Positions 7,311 through 14,180 of a stretch of 18,185 nt of DNA are shown piece by piece. The position numbers and the translations under genes are program-made. Within the stretch, counting starts at the first letter, position 1, and every line of letters begins with the position of its first letter. A model generated the notes under the pieces. It saw nothing but the letters and a program-made list of their open reading frames with translations, made no database searches and was not told the DNA's origin. This DNA is from Mycobacterium sp. (GTDB lineage: Bacteria > Actinomycetota > Actinomycetes > Mycobacteriales > Mycobacteriaceae): contig JAHFVB010000022.1 of the NCBI GenBank assembly GCA_023264755.1, positions 1 through 18,185 of the forward strand, read 5' to 3'.

Positions 7311-7757
7311 ATGACCATTCGATACGACAAGCCCCACCTGGCCACGCGAGCCGGCAACGAGTTCTTCCGTTGGCTCGCCGAAGCCGGCATCGCAGTGGCG
7401 GGGTCTCGGGCGATTCGCGTACGGGGCAGGAAGACCGGGAAGCGACGCGGCGTGGTCGTCAACCTGCTGTCGTTCGACGGACGTCGCTACCTGGTCTCGC
7501 CGCGGGGCAACACCCAGTGGGCCCGAAATGCCAGGGCGGCTGGCGTCATCGAAATCGGACCCCGGTGGCGTAGCCGCGACGTGCGCGTCGTCGAGCTGGT
7601 CGACGAGGCGAAACCGGAAGTACTGCAGCGCTATCTAGGACGCTGGTTCTGGGAGGTCAAGGGCCACGTCGGCGGGCTCACGCCGGCCTCGACCGACCAG
7701 GAGCTGCGCGCCGCCGCGTCGGCGATACCGGTGTTCGAGTTGCGCGAGCTCGACTAA
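7311..7757 (+). CDS. F420-dependent FDOR/Ddn-like (DUF385) family protein
   Basis: A 148-aa protein with the flavin/deazaflavin oxidoreductase-A pattern: an amphipathic N-terminus (NEFFRWLAEAGIAV), then IRVRGRKTGKRRGVVVNLLSFDGRRYLVS and GNTQWARNARAAGVIEI. That pattern is typical of Ddn-type F420H2-dependent quinone or nitro reductases and related split-barrel proteins. These use reduced F420, abundant in mycobacteria, at or near the membrane; the substrate cannot be read from the sequence. The ATG at 7311 has AGGAGC (7300-7305) 5 nt upstream. It diverges from tetR across the operator at 7270-7292 and is the most likely target of that regulator. Its TAA stop overlaps the TAG of the convergent protease gene (CTAA, 7754-7757). 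Confidence 0.85.
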   Translation: MTIRYDKPHLATRAGNEFFRWLAEAGIAVAGSRAIRVRGRKTGKRRGVVVNLLSFDGRRYLVSPRGNTQWARNARAAGVIEIGPRWRSRDVRVVELVDEAKPEVLQRYLGRWFWEVKGHVGGLTPASTDQELRAAASAIPVFELRELD

Positions 7758-8476
7758 CTCGGCGCCAGCGGCGTGCCGGAGGTGTTGTCCACGGTCCCGG
7801 ACACCGGCCGGATCACGTCCTCGCGGATCTGTTGCCCGGTGGACTGCCATGACACCGCCGCCGGGAACTGCCCCCAGGTGCTGTTGAACAGTCCGATGAG
7901 AACCGCACGCCCATCCTCGGTGAGGGCGTATACCGGCCCGCCAGAATCGCCCCGTTGACTGACCACCCCGTTCGCCATCGTGAACCAACCGTTGTTGACG
8001 GCGTCGACGGTGCCGCAACTCTCGCCCGTCGCCACCCCGAAGTGGCAGACCCGTTGGCCGGCCAGCGGCACGACCGTCGGGTCGTAGGCCAGCAATCGTC
8101 CGCTCGGCATGACGTTGTTGACCGGGACGTCGGGCAACAGCGCGATGGCTTCCCAGTCCGTCATTGCGTGATCGGTGGCGATGGTGGCGCCATTGGGGGT
8201 GTTATCACGAAACGTCGTCTGATATCCGAGCAGATTTCCGTCTTTGTCAGTCACCTGCCCACTGCCGTGACAATGGCCCGCGCTGTATGCCGTCCGCGTC
8301 TCGACGTCGATGAACCCGAGCGTGCAGAGCGTACTGTCCTGCCGAATCTCCATTCCCGGATATACCGTGACACCGGGGCTGGCCTGCGCATATGTCGGCA
8401 CCAAGCTCGATGACAGAAGCGCGGCGGACATCAGCGCGAAAATGCGCAAACGTGGTGGAAACCAACTCGAATTCAT
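7754..8476 (-). CDS. secreted trypsin-like serine protease (Rv1815-like)
   Basis: A 240-aa exported protein. A signal peptide covers residues 1 to about 32 (RLRIFALMSAALLSSSLVPTYAQA), with cleavage after AQA or YA. The chymotrypsin-fold marks are H68 in SAGHCHG, the S178 nucleophile in GDSGGP (176-181) and a catalytic aspartate that is either D102 or, more likely from its context TDWEAIALL, D107. C51 with C69 and C144 with C154 could form disulfides. M. tuberculosis Rv1815 is the recalled relative at the same locus. Substrate unknown. GGGGGCGG lies just before the ATG. It is transcribed alone: the lectin gene upstream ends in an intrinsic terminator, and the FDOR gene downstream is convergent. 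Confidence 0.86.
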   Translation of the reverse strand: MNSSWFPPRLRIFALMSAALLSSSLVPTYAQASPGVTVYPGMEIRQDSTLCTLGFIDVETRTAYSAGHCHGSGQVTDKDGNLLGYQTTFRDNTPNGATIATDHAMTDWEAIALLPDVPVNNVMPSGRLLAYDPTVVPLAGQRVCHFGVATGESCGTVDAVNNGWFTMANGVVSQRGDSGGPVYALTEDGRAVLIGLFNSTWGQFPAAVSWQSTGQQIREDVIRPVSGTVDNTSGTPLAPS

Positions 8477-8529
8477 TTTTCCGCCCCCACTCCATCGATG
8501 TGGATAGGGGAATCAGCCTACATACAAGC

Positions 8530-8565
8530 AAAGAAGGCCGCGACCAAACAGCCACGGCCTTCTTT
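8530..8565 (-). terminator. intrinsic terminator of the lectin gene
   Basis: A perfect 11-bp stem, AAAGAAGGCCG at 8530-8540 against CGGCCTTCTTT at 8555-8565, closes a 14-nt loop. On the minus strand the 3' arm runs into TTTGCTTGT, and the hairpin starts 9 nt after the lectin stop codon. This is a classical Rho-independent terminator, which is not the usual case in mycobacteria. Confidence 0.8.
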
Positions 8566-8574
8566 ATGAAGATG

Positions 8575-9207
8575 TTATGGGATTGTCACCACCTGGCCCG
8601 GATGAATCAGGTCGGGGTTCGCGATGCCGCTGGCCTGGGCAATCTCCGGGTATCTGTTGCCGTCGCCGTAAAACCGTTCGGCAATGGCCCACAGGGTGTC
8701 GCCGGACACCACCGTGTAGGTCCGCGGGGCTGGCGGCGGAGGCGGGGCCGGAGCAGGCTCCTCGACAGGGGCGGGCGCTTCGGCCGGAGCAGGCTCCTCG
8801 ACCGGGGCCGGTTCCTCGACTGCAACGGGCGCCACCTCTGCCTCGGCGGGCGCCGACGGAACCTCGTCGGTGTGCGTGCCCGACGACCATGCAGGTCCGT
8901 CGGACGCGTACAGCACCAGATTTCGGTCGTCCTGAAGAGTTAGTCGGACGTCTTTGGCACCCTTGGTCTGACTGGCCCACACGGCCTTGTCGGAGGTGTA
9001 GAGCACGAAGTTGCCGTCGGCTTGAACCTCCGCGCGCTCGACCCCTTGACCATTGGTGCCGGTCGACCACACCGAGGCGTCACCGGCGTACAACACCAAA
9101 TTGCCGTCGTCTTGCAAGGTCACCCGGTACGCCCCATTTTGGGACGTCAAGGACTCGCCTACCCCTAGCTTTTCACCATGCTGAAGTGTGTCTGCCACGA
9201 TTGCCAC
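8575..9207 (-). CDS. bulb-type mannose-binding lectin with C-terminal LysM domain
   Basis: A 210-aa protein. Residues 1-112 form a B-lectin beta-prism with three intact QxDxNxVxY carbohydrate sites at 32-40, 62-70 and 92-100, spaced exactly 30 residues apart. A Pro/Ala/Glu-rich linker (about 115-162) contains PAPVEEPAPAE-type repeats. The C-terminal LysM (about 163-209, YTVVSGDTLWAIAERFYG to HPGQVVTIP) should bind peptidoglycan. A lectin-LysM protein of this kind is known from M. smegmatis. There is no signal peptide (it begins VAIVADTLQHGEKLG), so it would need a non-classical export route or act inside the cell. The GTG at 9207 is preceded by GAGGAGAGG at good spacing. It has its own terminator, and the 113-bp gap behind the oxidase gene probably holds its promoter. 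Confidence 0.92.
   Translation of the reverse strand: MAIVADTLQHGEKLGVGESLTSQNGAYRVTLQDDGNLVLYAGDASVWSTGTNGQGVERAEVQADGNFVLYTSDKAVWASQTKGAKDVRLTLQDDRNLVLYASDGPAWSSGTHTDEVPSAPAEAEVAPVAVEEPAPVEEPAPAEAPAPVEEPAPAPPPPPAPRTYTVVSGDTLWAIAERFYGDGNRYPEIAQASGIANPDLIHPGQVVTIP
8746..8802. repeat. 21-bp direct repeat in the lectin linker
   Basis: The 21-bp unit at 8746-8766 recurs without change at 8782-8802, in register with the coding frame (36-nt period). A shortened third copy follows at 8804-8820. It encodes the VEEPAPAE-type linker. Exact repeats of this kind can slip, so linker length may vary between strains. Confidence 0.7.
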
Positions 9208-9320
9208 CGTTCCTCTCCTCGTCGAGGTGACCGATCGTAGTGAAGGGCGTTGCTCCTGTACGCAATTCGGCTAAGCGAGAATGAAACAGTCGGCGAACAG
9301 TCCGCGCCGCTTCGCGACGG
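9208..9320. other. intergenic region between the oxidase and lectin genes
   Basis: 113 bp without a credible frame. It contains the lectin ribosome site (9212-9220) next to the lectin start. I see no confident terminator for the oxidase operon and no clear -35/-10 pair, so the lectin promoter is only presumed to lie here. Confidence 0.4.
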
Positions 9321-10727
9321 TTAGGAGTCGAAACCGAGCCCGAGCGCGTCGAGCCCGCGCAGCAGGGCGTTGCGCCTACCCATCGCGTGATCGGCCCGAT
9401 CGAGCGACCAGCGCGTCGCCTGAATCCCGATACTGGCCAACGGTTCCGGCGGGAACGGAAGCGGCCGCTTGCGCACCATCTCGAGCTCGGTGCGTGCGGT
9501 CGGCACCCCACCCAACAGATCGAGGCATACGTCGGCGGCAAAGCGGGCCGCGCCGACGCCCAGCCCGGTGAACCCGTTGACGTAGGCCACCTTGCCGGCT
9601 CTAGCCAGGCCCCAATGCGCGCAAAACCGAGTGTTGGTGTCGATTGGACCGGCCCACCGATGACTGAAGCGGACGTCGTCGAGTTGCGGGAAGGTGATGA
9701 AGAAGTGCGCGGCGAGCCGGCGATAGGTCTCGGGCCGATCCTCATAGGCCGCGTCGACGCGCCCTCCAAAGCGATAGATGGCGTCGTACCCGCCCCAGAC
9801 TATGCGGTTGTCCCTGGTCAGCCGGTAGTAGTGAAACTGGTTGGCGCTGTCGCCGACTCCCTGGCGATTGCGCCAACCGATGCGGTCGAGTTGGGCCTCG
9901 GTCAGCGGTTCCGTGGACAACACGTAGTCATACACCGGCACGGTGTGCAACCGGTTGCGCCGCAGCAGCGGGGTGAACACGTTCGTGGCGAGCACGGCCT
10001 GGCGGGCGGTGACGACGGCTCCGCCCGCCTCCACGGTCAACGCCGCCCCTCCCGAGTCCAGGGACGTCGCGTTGGTGTGTTCGTAGATGGCCACGCCGAG
10101 CTGCGTACACGCCCGCGCCAGCTCGGTCGCCAGTTTGGCGGGGTGGACGATGGCGCAGGTGTCGGGGTCGAACAACCCGGCCAGGTAGGTCGGTGAGTTG
10201 ACTTCGCGGCGGACCTGTTCGCGGTCGAGGAAGCGGCCCTCCCCCGCCGCGGCAGCCGCCTCCAGCCAGCCGACCTGATGAGGCTCGGTCGCCACCGACA
10301 ACATGCCCACGCGCTGCCACTCCACGTCGAGACCGAGCCGGTGCAGCTCGTCCTGCATGCCGTCGAGGTTCTCCCGGCCCATCGCGGTGAGTTGATCGAT
10401 CTCGTTGGGCCAGCGCGACTTTCCGTTCTCGTGCCCGTGAGTCAAGCTGGCGTCGACGAATCCACCGTTGCGCCCCGAGGCCGCCCAGCCGATGCGGTTG
10501 GCCTCGATGAGCACGATGCGCTGTTGCGGATTGCGCTGTGCGGCATGGAGTGCCGTCCACAGGCCGGTGTAGCCGCCACCGACGACCAGCAGATCGCACC
10601 GAGTATCTGCGGACAGCCGCGGATACCGAGGGCGGTCGATGTCGAGCCACATCGATTCGAACCGGCTTGCGGCCAGCGCACCTTCGACGAGTCCGCCAGC
10701 TACCTTGGCGTCGAACACCGTTTCCAC
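9321..10727 (-). CDS. FAD-dependent amine oxidase-like protein (DAO family)
   Basis: A 468-aa flavoprotein of the D-amino-acid-oxidase superfamily. The FAD-binding fold starts near residue 44 (CDLLVVGGGYTGLWTALHAA) with a glutamate at the end of beta-2 (IVLIEANRIGWAASGRNGGFV). The SGRNGGF motif, FDPDTCAIVHPAKLA and the C-terminal GLARAGKVAYVNGFTGLGVG resemble gamma-glutamylputrescine oxidase (PuuB) and glycine-oxidase-like enzymes. It probably oxidises a secondary or primary amine with O2, giving H2O2, but no substrate can be named. The GTG at 10727 lies 10 nt after the desaturase stop, and the ribosome site AAGG overlaps that TAA stop, which indicates translational coupling. It is the last gene of the esterase-desaturase-oxidase operon. 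No signal peptide is seen. Confidence 0.85.
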   Translation of the reverse strand: METVFDAKVAGGLVEGALAASRFESMWLDIDRPRYPRLSADTRCDLLVVGGGYTGLWTALHAAQRNPQQRIVLIEANRIGWAASGRNGGFVDASLTHGHENGKSRWPNEIDQLTAMGRENLDGMQDELHRLGLDVEWQRVGMLSVATEPHQVGWLEAAAAAGEGRFLDREQVRREVNSPTYLAGLFDPDTCAIVHPAKLATELARACTQLGVAIYEHTNATSLDSGGAALTVEAGGAVVTARQAVLATNVFTPLLRRNRLHTVPVYDYVLSTEPLTEAQLDRIGWRNRQGVGDSANQFHYYRLTRDNRIVWGGYDAIYRFGGRVDAAYEDRPETYRRLAAHFFITFPQLDDVRFSHRWAGPIDTNTRFCAHWGLARAGKVAYVNGFTGLGVGAARFAADVCLDLLGGVPTARTELEMVRKRPLPFPPEPLASIGIQATRWSLDRADHAMGRRNALLRGLDALGLGFDS

Positions 10728-10737
10728 AGCACGGACC

Positions 10738-11706
10738 TTACCGGCTGGTCGACTGGTTCAGCCCGGCGCTCGGCCACCGAACCGCGGTGACGGGTCCGGC
10801 GATGTCGGGTTGCCCGGTGTCCCGGGGGCGCCATCCAGGCGGGCCGAGGACGAAGCCCAGCCGGTCGCGCCAGCGCTGCGCGGCGCGGACGTCGCGGGCC
10901 ATCGCGGCGTACTCGTGCGTCTGGAGAGTCCAGACGCGGTAGGTGTCCACTTGTTTGGTGAGCCCGTAGTGCGGCCGCGACGTCTCGCGGGCGAAGCTGC
11001 CGAACAGCCTGTCCCACAGGATGAGGATGCCTCCGTAGTTCTTGTCGAGGTACGGCTGATCCATGCCGTGGTGCACGCGGTGGTGCGACGGCGTGTTGAG
11101 CACGAATTCGATTGGCCGCCACAGCTTGCCGATGCGTTCGGTGTGGATCCAGAACTGGTAGACCAGATTGATCGAGAAGCTCGCGAACACCATCCACGGG
11201 GGCACCCCGAGCATTGGCAACAGGGCACGCAGCAAGACGTCACCGCTGATGTTCCACTTCTGCCGCAGAGCCGTCGCCAAGTTGAAGTACTGGCTGGAGT
11301 GATGGGCTTGGTGAGTGGCCCAGAACAACCGCACCCGGTGCGCCATTCGGTGATACCAGTAATAGAGCAGGTCCACGCCGAGGATGGCGATCACCCAGGT
11401 GTACCAGGCAGTGGCGGGCAGATGCCACGGCGCGACGTAGACGTAGAGCGCCGCATAGCCGAACAGTGCGATGCCGTTGAGTACTCCACTCGTCCCGATC
11501 GAGACCAAGCCCATCCGAATGCTCGCCCATGCGTCGGCCTTCAGGTAGGCCCCGGCCGGGGCGCGCTCGGCGTCCAGGTGCGCGAGCCGGCCGGCCATCG
11601 ACCACTCGATGACCAGCAGGAGCAGGAAGAAGGGGACGGCGAACATCACTGGATCGTGCATCAACGGAGGCAGTACTTCGGAGTACAGCCGCTGGAGCCA
11701 AGACAA
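10738..11706 (-). CDS. erg3: sterol desaturase / fatty acid hydroxylase superfamily membrane protein (Rv1814-like)
   Basis: A 322-aa integral membrane di-iron enzyme. Hydrophobic segments lie at about 18-36, 68-92 and 101-117. The histidine clusters are HRMAH (119-123), HQAHH (132-136), H188 in the HTERIGK context, and HHRVHH (208-213), the full set for the di-iron centre. A poorly conserved 70-residue tail follows. The family inserts oxygen or double bonds into sterols or lipids; in M. tuberculosis the counterpart is named erg3 (Rv1814), although mycobacteria do not make sterols, so the substrate is unclear. The start is TTG at 11706: AGGAGG lies 8 nt upstream (11715-11720), and the next in-frame ATG would remove residues ahead of the first helix. 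It sits 38 nt after the esterase gene and 10 nt before the oxidase gene. Confidence 0.9.
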   Translation of the reverse strand: MSWLQRLYSEVLPPLMHDPVMFAVPFFLLLLVIEWSMAGRLAHLDAERAPAGAYLKADAWASIRMGLVSIGTSGVLNGIALFGYAALYVYVAPWHLPATAWYTWVIAILGVDLLYYWYHRMAHRVRLFWATHQAHHSSQYFNLATALRQKWNISGDVLLRALLPMLGVPPWMVFASFSINLVYQFWIHTERIGKLWRPIEFVLNTPSHHRVHHGMDQPYLDKNYGGILILWDRLFGSFARETSRPHYGLTKQVDTYRVWTLQTHEYAAMARDVRAAQRWRDRLGFVLGPPGWRPRDTGQPDIAGPVTAVRWPSAGLNQSTSR

Positions 11707-11714
11707 CTCGATTA

Positions 11715-11720
11715 CCTCCT
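11715..11720 (-). promoter_or_regulatory. strong ribosome binding site that fixes the TTG start of erg3
   Basis: A perfect AGGAGG on the minus strand is followed by 8 nt and then TTG at 11706. No ATG or GTG lies at suitable spacing, so this site decides the start. Confidence 0.75.
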
Positions 11721-11744
11721 GCGCGGAGCTTAGCGGCCGACCGG

Positions 11745-13313
11745 TCAGCTGAAGCTCAAAACGTCGTCACCCCAGGCGCGCAGCAGGTGCCCATCGAGGT
11801 CGGTGACCACGGCGTCGGACTTGTCGATCACCAGGGCCGCGCGGTCGGTGCTGCGGTAGGGCCGCCATTCCGGTTCTCCGGCGAGCCCCCGTGGTTCGCC
11901 GTGCGCGGCGAAGTTGAGCCACCGCGTCCGCATCCGCTTCGAGACGGCGGCGCCCACTCTCAAGCCGCCGAGTTTGAACGTCGGGTCCCTGGGCCCGGCC
12001 ACCAGGTTGCCCCAGACGTAGGGCAGTTCCGTGGCGTGGGCGCCGCCGAGCCGCAGTAGCCGCAGCATCGGGGTGGCCCAGTCGAAGCGGTATACATACG
12101 CCGGTGCGGCGGCGGCGTGACCTTCGGCGAACCACAGCGACGGCATGCGGAAGCCCAGGTCGCGTGCGACGGCCAGGCCGGGCGCCTTGCCGCGGCCGCG
12201 GTACGTGGCCCCCAACTCGTCCTCGGTGGGCAGCTGAAGCTCGGGTTGCTCGGCCGAGATCTGGTCGAACATCGCCCTGATCGCTTCGGGGGTGATGGGC
12301 ATCAACGGCGACTTCATGAAGCGAAAGAGGGCGGCTTCGTGCTCGTTGGTGCCGATGATCAGCGGCACCGGGTGCGTGCGCCCCTCGCGGGCGAGCTTGA
12401 CCGGGTTGTCCGGTACGACGTCTCCGTCGACGATCGGGGCGAACGCCAGCGTTCCCGGGGTGCGTAGAGGAACCTCGTCGAACAACGTCTTGGCCGCGGC
12501 CAGCAGTTCGGCGGTCGGCGCTTCCACCAGTCGGTCCACCTCGTCGGTGGCCACGCCAAGCAGCTGCAGGTAGCGCTCCGCCACCCCGCGCGACCTGGCC
12601 GAATCGTAAACCGACGTGGCCGGCGAGCTCTGTGCGATCGCGGCGGAGAACAGGCCCGCCGCCGCCGGGCTGGCGAGCAGGGTGGTGACCACGCCGCCGC
12701 CGGCGGACTCCCCGAACAGCGTGACCCGGTCGGGTGAGCCGCCGAAGCCGGCAATGTTGTCACGCACCCAGTGCAGCGCGAACAACACGTCACGCAATCC
12801 GACGTTGCTGTCGAACGTCGTCGACGGGGTGGTGAACCCGGAGAGGTCCAAGAAGCCGAACGCACCGAGCCGGTAGCTGATGGTCACGATGACGGCGTCA
12901 CCATCGCGGGCCAGGGTCCGGCCGTCGTACAGCGGCTGGGCTGCCGAGCCCAGCACGTAGGCCCCGCCGTGCACCCACACCATCACCGGTTTGTCGTCCC
13001 CGGGCTCGGTATCCGAGGAGCACCAGACGTTCAGCCGCAGGCTGTCCTCACCCTGGGGGGCACCGAGGTCGATGGGAATGCGCGGGTCGGTGGGCTGAGG
13101 ACACACCGGGCCGACTACGGACGCGTCGGCTGGCTCGGTCCACTGCTGCGGCGGCTCCGGCCGCCGCCACCGGAGTTCGCCGACCGGTGGCGCGGCGAAC
13201 CGAATTCCCTTCCAGGATTTCACCGCCCCGTCGTCGATGCCGCGGACGGGGCCGTGGCGGGTGTCGACGACCGGCCGCAGAACCAAGCTGGGGTCCGAGG
13301 TCTGGGAGGTCAT
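11745..13313 (-). CDS. type-B carboxylesterase/lipase
   Basis: A 522-aa alpha/beta hydrolase of the carboxylesterase type-B (COesterase) family. The first 60 residues carry the family start (GPVRGIDDGAVKSWKGIRFAAPPVGELRW), then EDSLRLNVW. The oxyanion hole is in VWVHGGAY. The nucleophile S203 is in FGESAGGG, the acid is E326 in GTNEHEA, and H426 lies in GGAHATELPYVWG. It hydrolyses carboxylic esters; no signal peptide is seen, so it is probably cytoplasmic. The ATG at 13313 is preceded by a G-rich stretch (GGGGTGGGGGG). As first gene of the operon with the desaturase and FAD oxidase, it may process the same ester- or acyl-containing compound. An AACGAA/TTCGTT inverted repeat lies about 105 bp upstream. 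Confidence 0.92.
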   Translation of the reverse strand: MTSQTSDPSLVLRPVVDTRHGPVRGIDDGAVKSWKGIRFAAPPVGELRWRRPEPPQQWTEPADASVVGPVCPQPTDPRIPIDLGAPQGEDSLRLNVWCSSDTEPGDDKPVMVWVHGGAYVLGSAAQPLYDGRTLARDGDAVIVTISYRLGAFGFLDLSGFTTPSTTFDSNVGLRDVLFALHWVRDNIAGFGGSPDRVTLFGESAGGGVVTTLLASPAAAGLFSAAIAQSSPATSVYDSARSRGVAERYLQLLGVATDEVDRLVEAPTAELLAAAKTLFDEVPLRTPGTLAFAPIVDGDVVPDNPVKLAREGRTHPVPLIIGTNEHEAALFRFMKSPLMPITPEAIRAMFDQISAEQPELQLPTEDELGATYRGRGKAPGLAVARDLGFRMPSLWFAEGHAAAAPAYVYRFDWATPMLRLLRLGGAHATELPYVWGNLVAGPRDPTFKLGGLRVGAAVSKRMRTRWLNFAAHGEPRGLAGEPEWRPYRSTDRAALVIDKSDAVVTDLDGHLLRAWGDDVLSFS

Positions 13314-13418
13314 TGCGGCCCCCCACCCCTGGACCCGCGCCGCGACTCGACGAGCGTTCGGCCGGGGTCCGTCATGTAGTGCTCCCTTGAGACATCGAGA
13401 TGTAGCGCCCCCCGATTC

Positions 13419-13436
13419 AACGAATGACTGTTCGTT
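13419..13436. promoter_or_regulatory. candidate operator upstream of the esterase operon
   Basis: AACGAA and TTCGTT form perfect 6-nt arms around a 6-nt spacer, a layout common for TetR-type repressors. A smaller palindrome, ACATC-GA-GATGT, lies at 13392-13403, closer to the esterase start. The rest of the 202-bp divergent region (13314-13515) shows no gene. Confidence 0.4.
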
Positions 13437-13503
13437 CCAGGCTACTCGCGGGTAGGAATACGGCCCTGATCAGTGAAGACGACGGCGCTCGAGCGTCCTC
13501 GAC

Positions 13504-13509
13504 TAGGTT
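13504..13509 (+). promoter_or_regulatory. candidate -10 hexamer for the SMR pair
   Basis: TAGGTT fits TANNNT and lies 6 nt before the GTG of the first SMR gene, so the transcript may be leaderless. GAGG within those 6 nt is an alternative weak ribosome site. Confidence 0.35.
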
Positions 13510-13515
13510 GAGGCG

Positions 13516-13857
13516 GTGCGCACCTGGGTCCTGCTGGGCACGGCCATCGTCACCGAGGTCGCCGCGACGCTGTCGTTACGCGCCTCCCAGGACCACGCCG
13601 GCTGGCTGGTGGTGGTCGCATTCGGTTACGCCGCCGCGTTCGTCCTGCTCGCGCTGGTGCTACGGGCCGGCGTCGCGGTCGGCGTCGCCTACGGAATCTG
13701 GGGCGCCTGCGGCACGGCGCTCACCACCGTGTTGGCCGCGGTCATCTTCCGCGATGCGTTGACCTGGCCCATCGCCGGCGGTCTGGCACTCATCATCGCC
13801 GGGGTGCTGTTCGTCGAGCTCGGAGCTCAACCGCCGGCAGCGGAGTCCACCTCGTGA
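13516..13857 (+). CDS. SMR-family multidrug/cation exporter subunit 1
   Basis: A 113-aa protein with four predicted transmembrane helices (about 2-21, 29-50, 56-76, 82-102). The essential SMR glutamate is E14 in AIVTEVAATLSLRAS, and the third helix has the conserved YGIWGACGTALTT. SMR proteins exchange protons for quaternary ammonium, guanidinium or related cations. The E-V-A-T-x-x-L pattern looks like the Qac type, but substrate class is unproven. It overlaps the second SMR gene by 4 bp (GTGA), the layout of obligate heterodimers such as EbrAB or YkkCD. GTG start. Confidence 0.88.
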   Translation: MRTWVLLGTAIVTEVAATLSLRASQDHAGWLVVVAFGYAAAFVLLALVLRAGVAVGVAYGIWGACGTALTTVLAAVIFRDALTWPIAGGLALIIAGVLFVELGAQPPAAESTS

Positions 13858-14180
13858 GGTGGCTGGCGCTCGCGGGGGCGATCTGCGTCGAGGTCTTCGC
13901 GACGTTGGGCTTGCGGGCCTCCGACGGGTTCCGGAACAAGGCCTGGATCGCACCCGTCATCGTGGCCTACCTGGCCTCGTTCTACCTACTGTGGCTCACC
14001 TTGCGGCTGGGCCTGCCCATCGGCATCGCCTACGGCGTGTGGACGGCGTGCGGTGTCGCCCTCGTCGCGGTGATCGCCCGCTATGTGTTCCGCGATCCGC
14101 TGACGCTCAAGATGATGATCGGCATCGCGCTGATCGCAGCGGGGGTGCTCACGATCGAACTGGGCGGCGTCGGCCACTGA
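13854..14180 (+). CDS. SMR-family multidrug/cation exporter subunit 2
   Basis: A 108-aa four-helix SMR protein with the key glutamate E13 (AICVEVFATLGLRASDGF) and the helix-3 motif YGVWTACGVALVAV. It differs considerably from its partner outside these motifs, as expected when two subunits have fixed opposite membrane orientations. The GTG start overlaps the stop of subunit 1 by 4 bp, which should give near-equal synthesis. Its last 32 bp overlap the 3' end of the convergent MFS gene. It ends ELGGVGH. Confidence 0.88.
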   Translation: MRWLALAGAICVEVFATLGLRASDGFRNKAWIAPVIVAYLASFYLLWLTLRLGLPIGIAYGVWTACGVALVAVIARYVFRDPLTLKMMIGIALIAAGVLTIELGGVGH

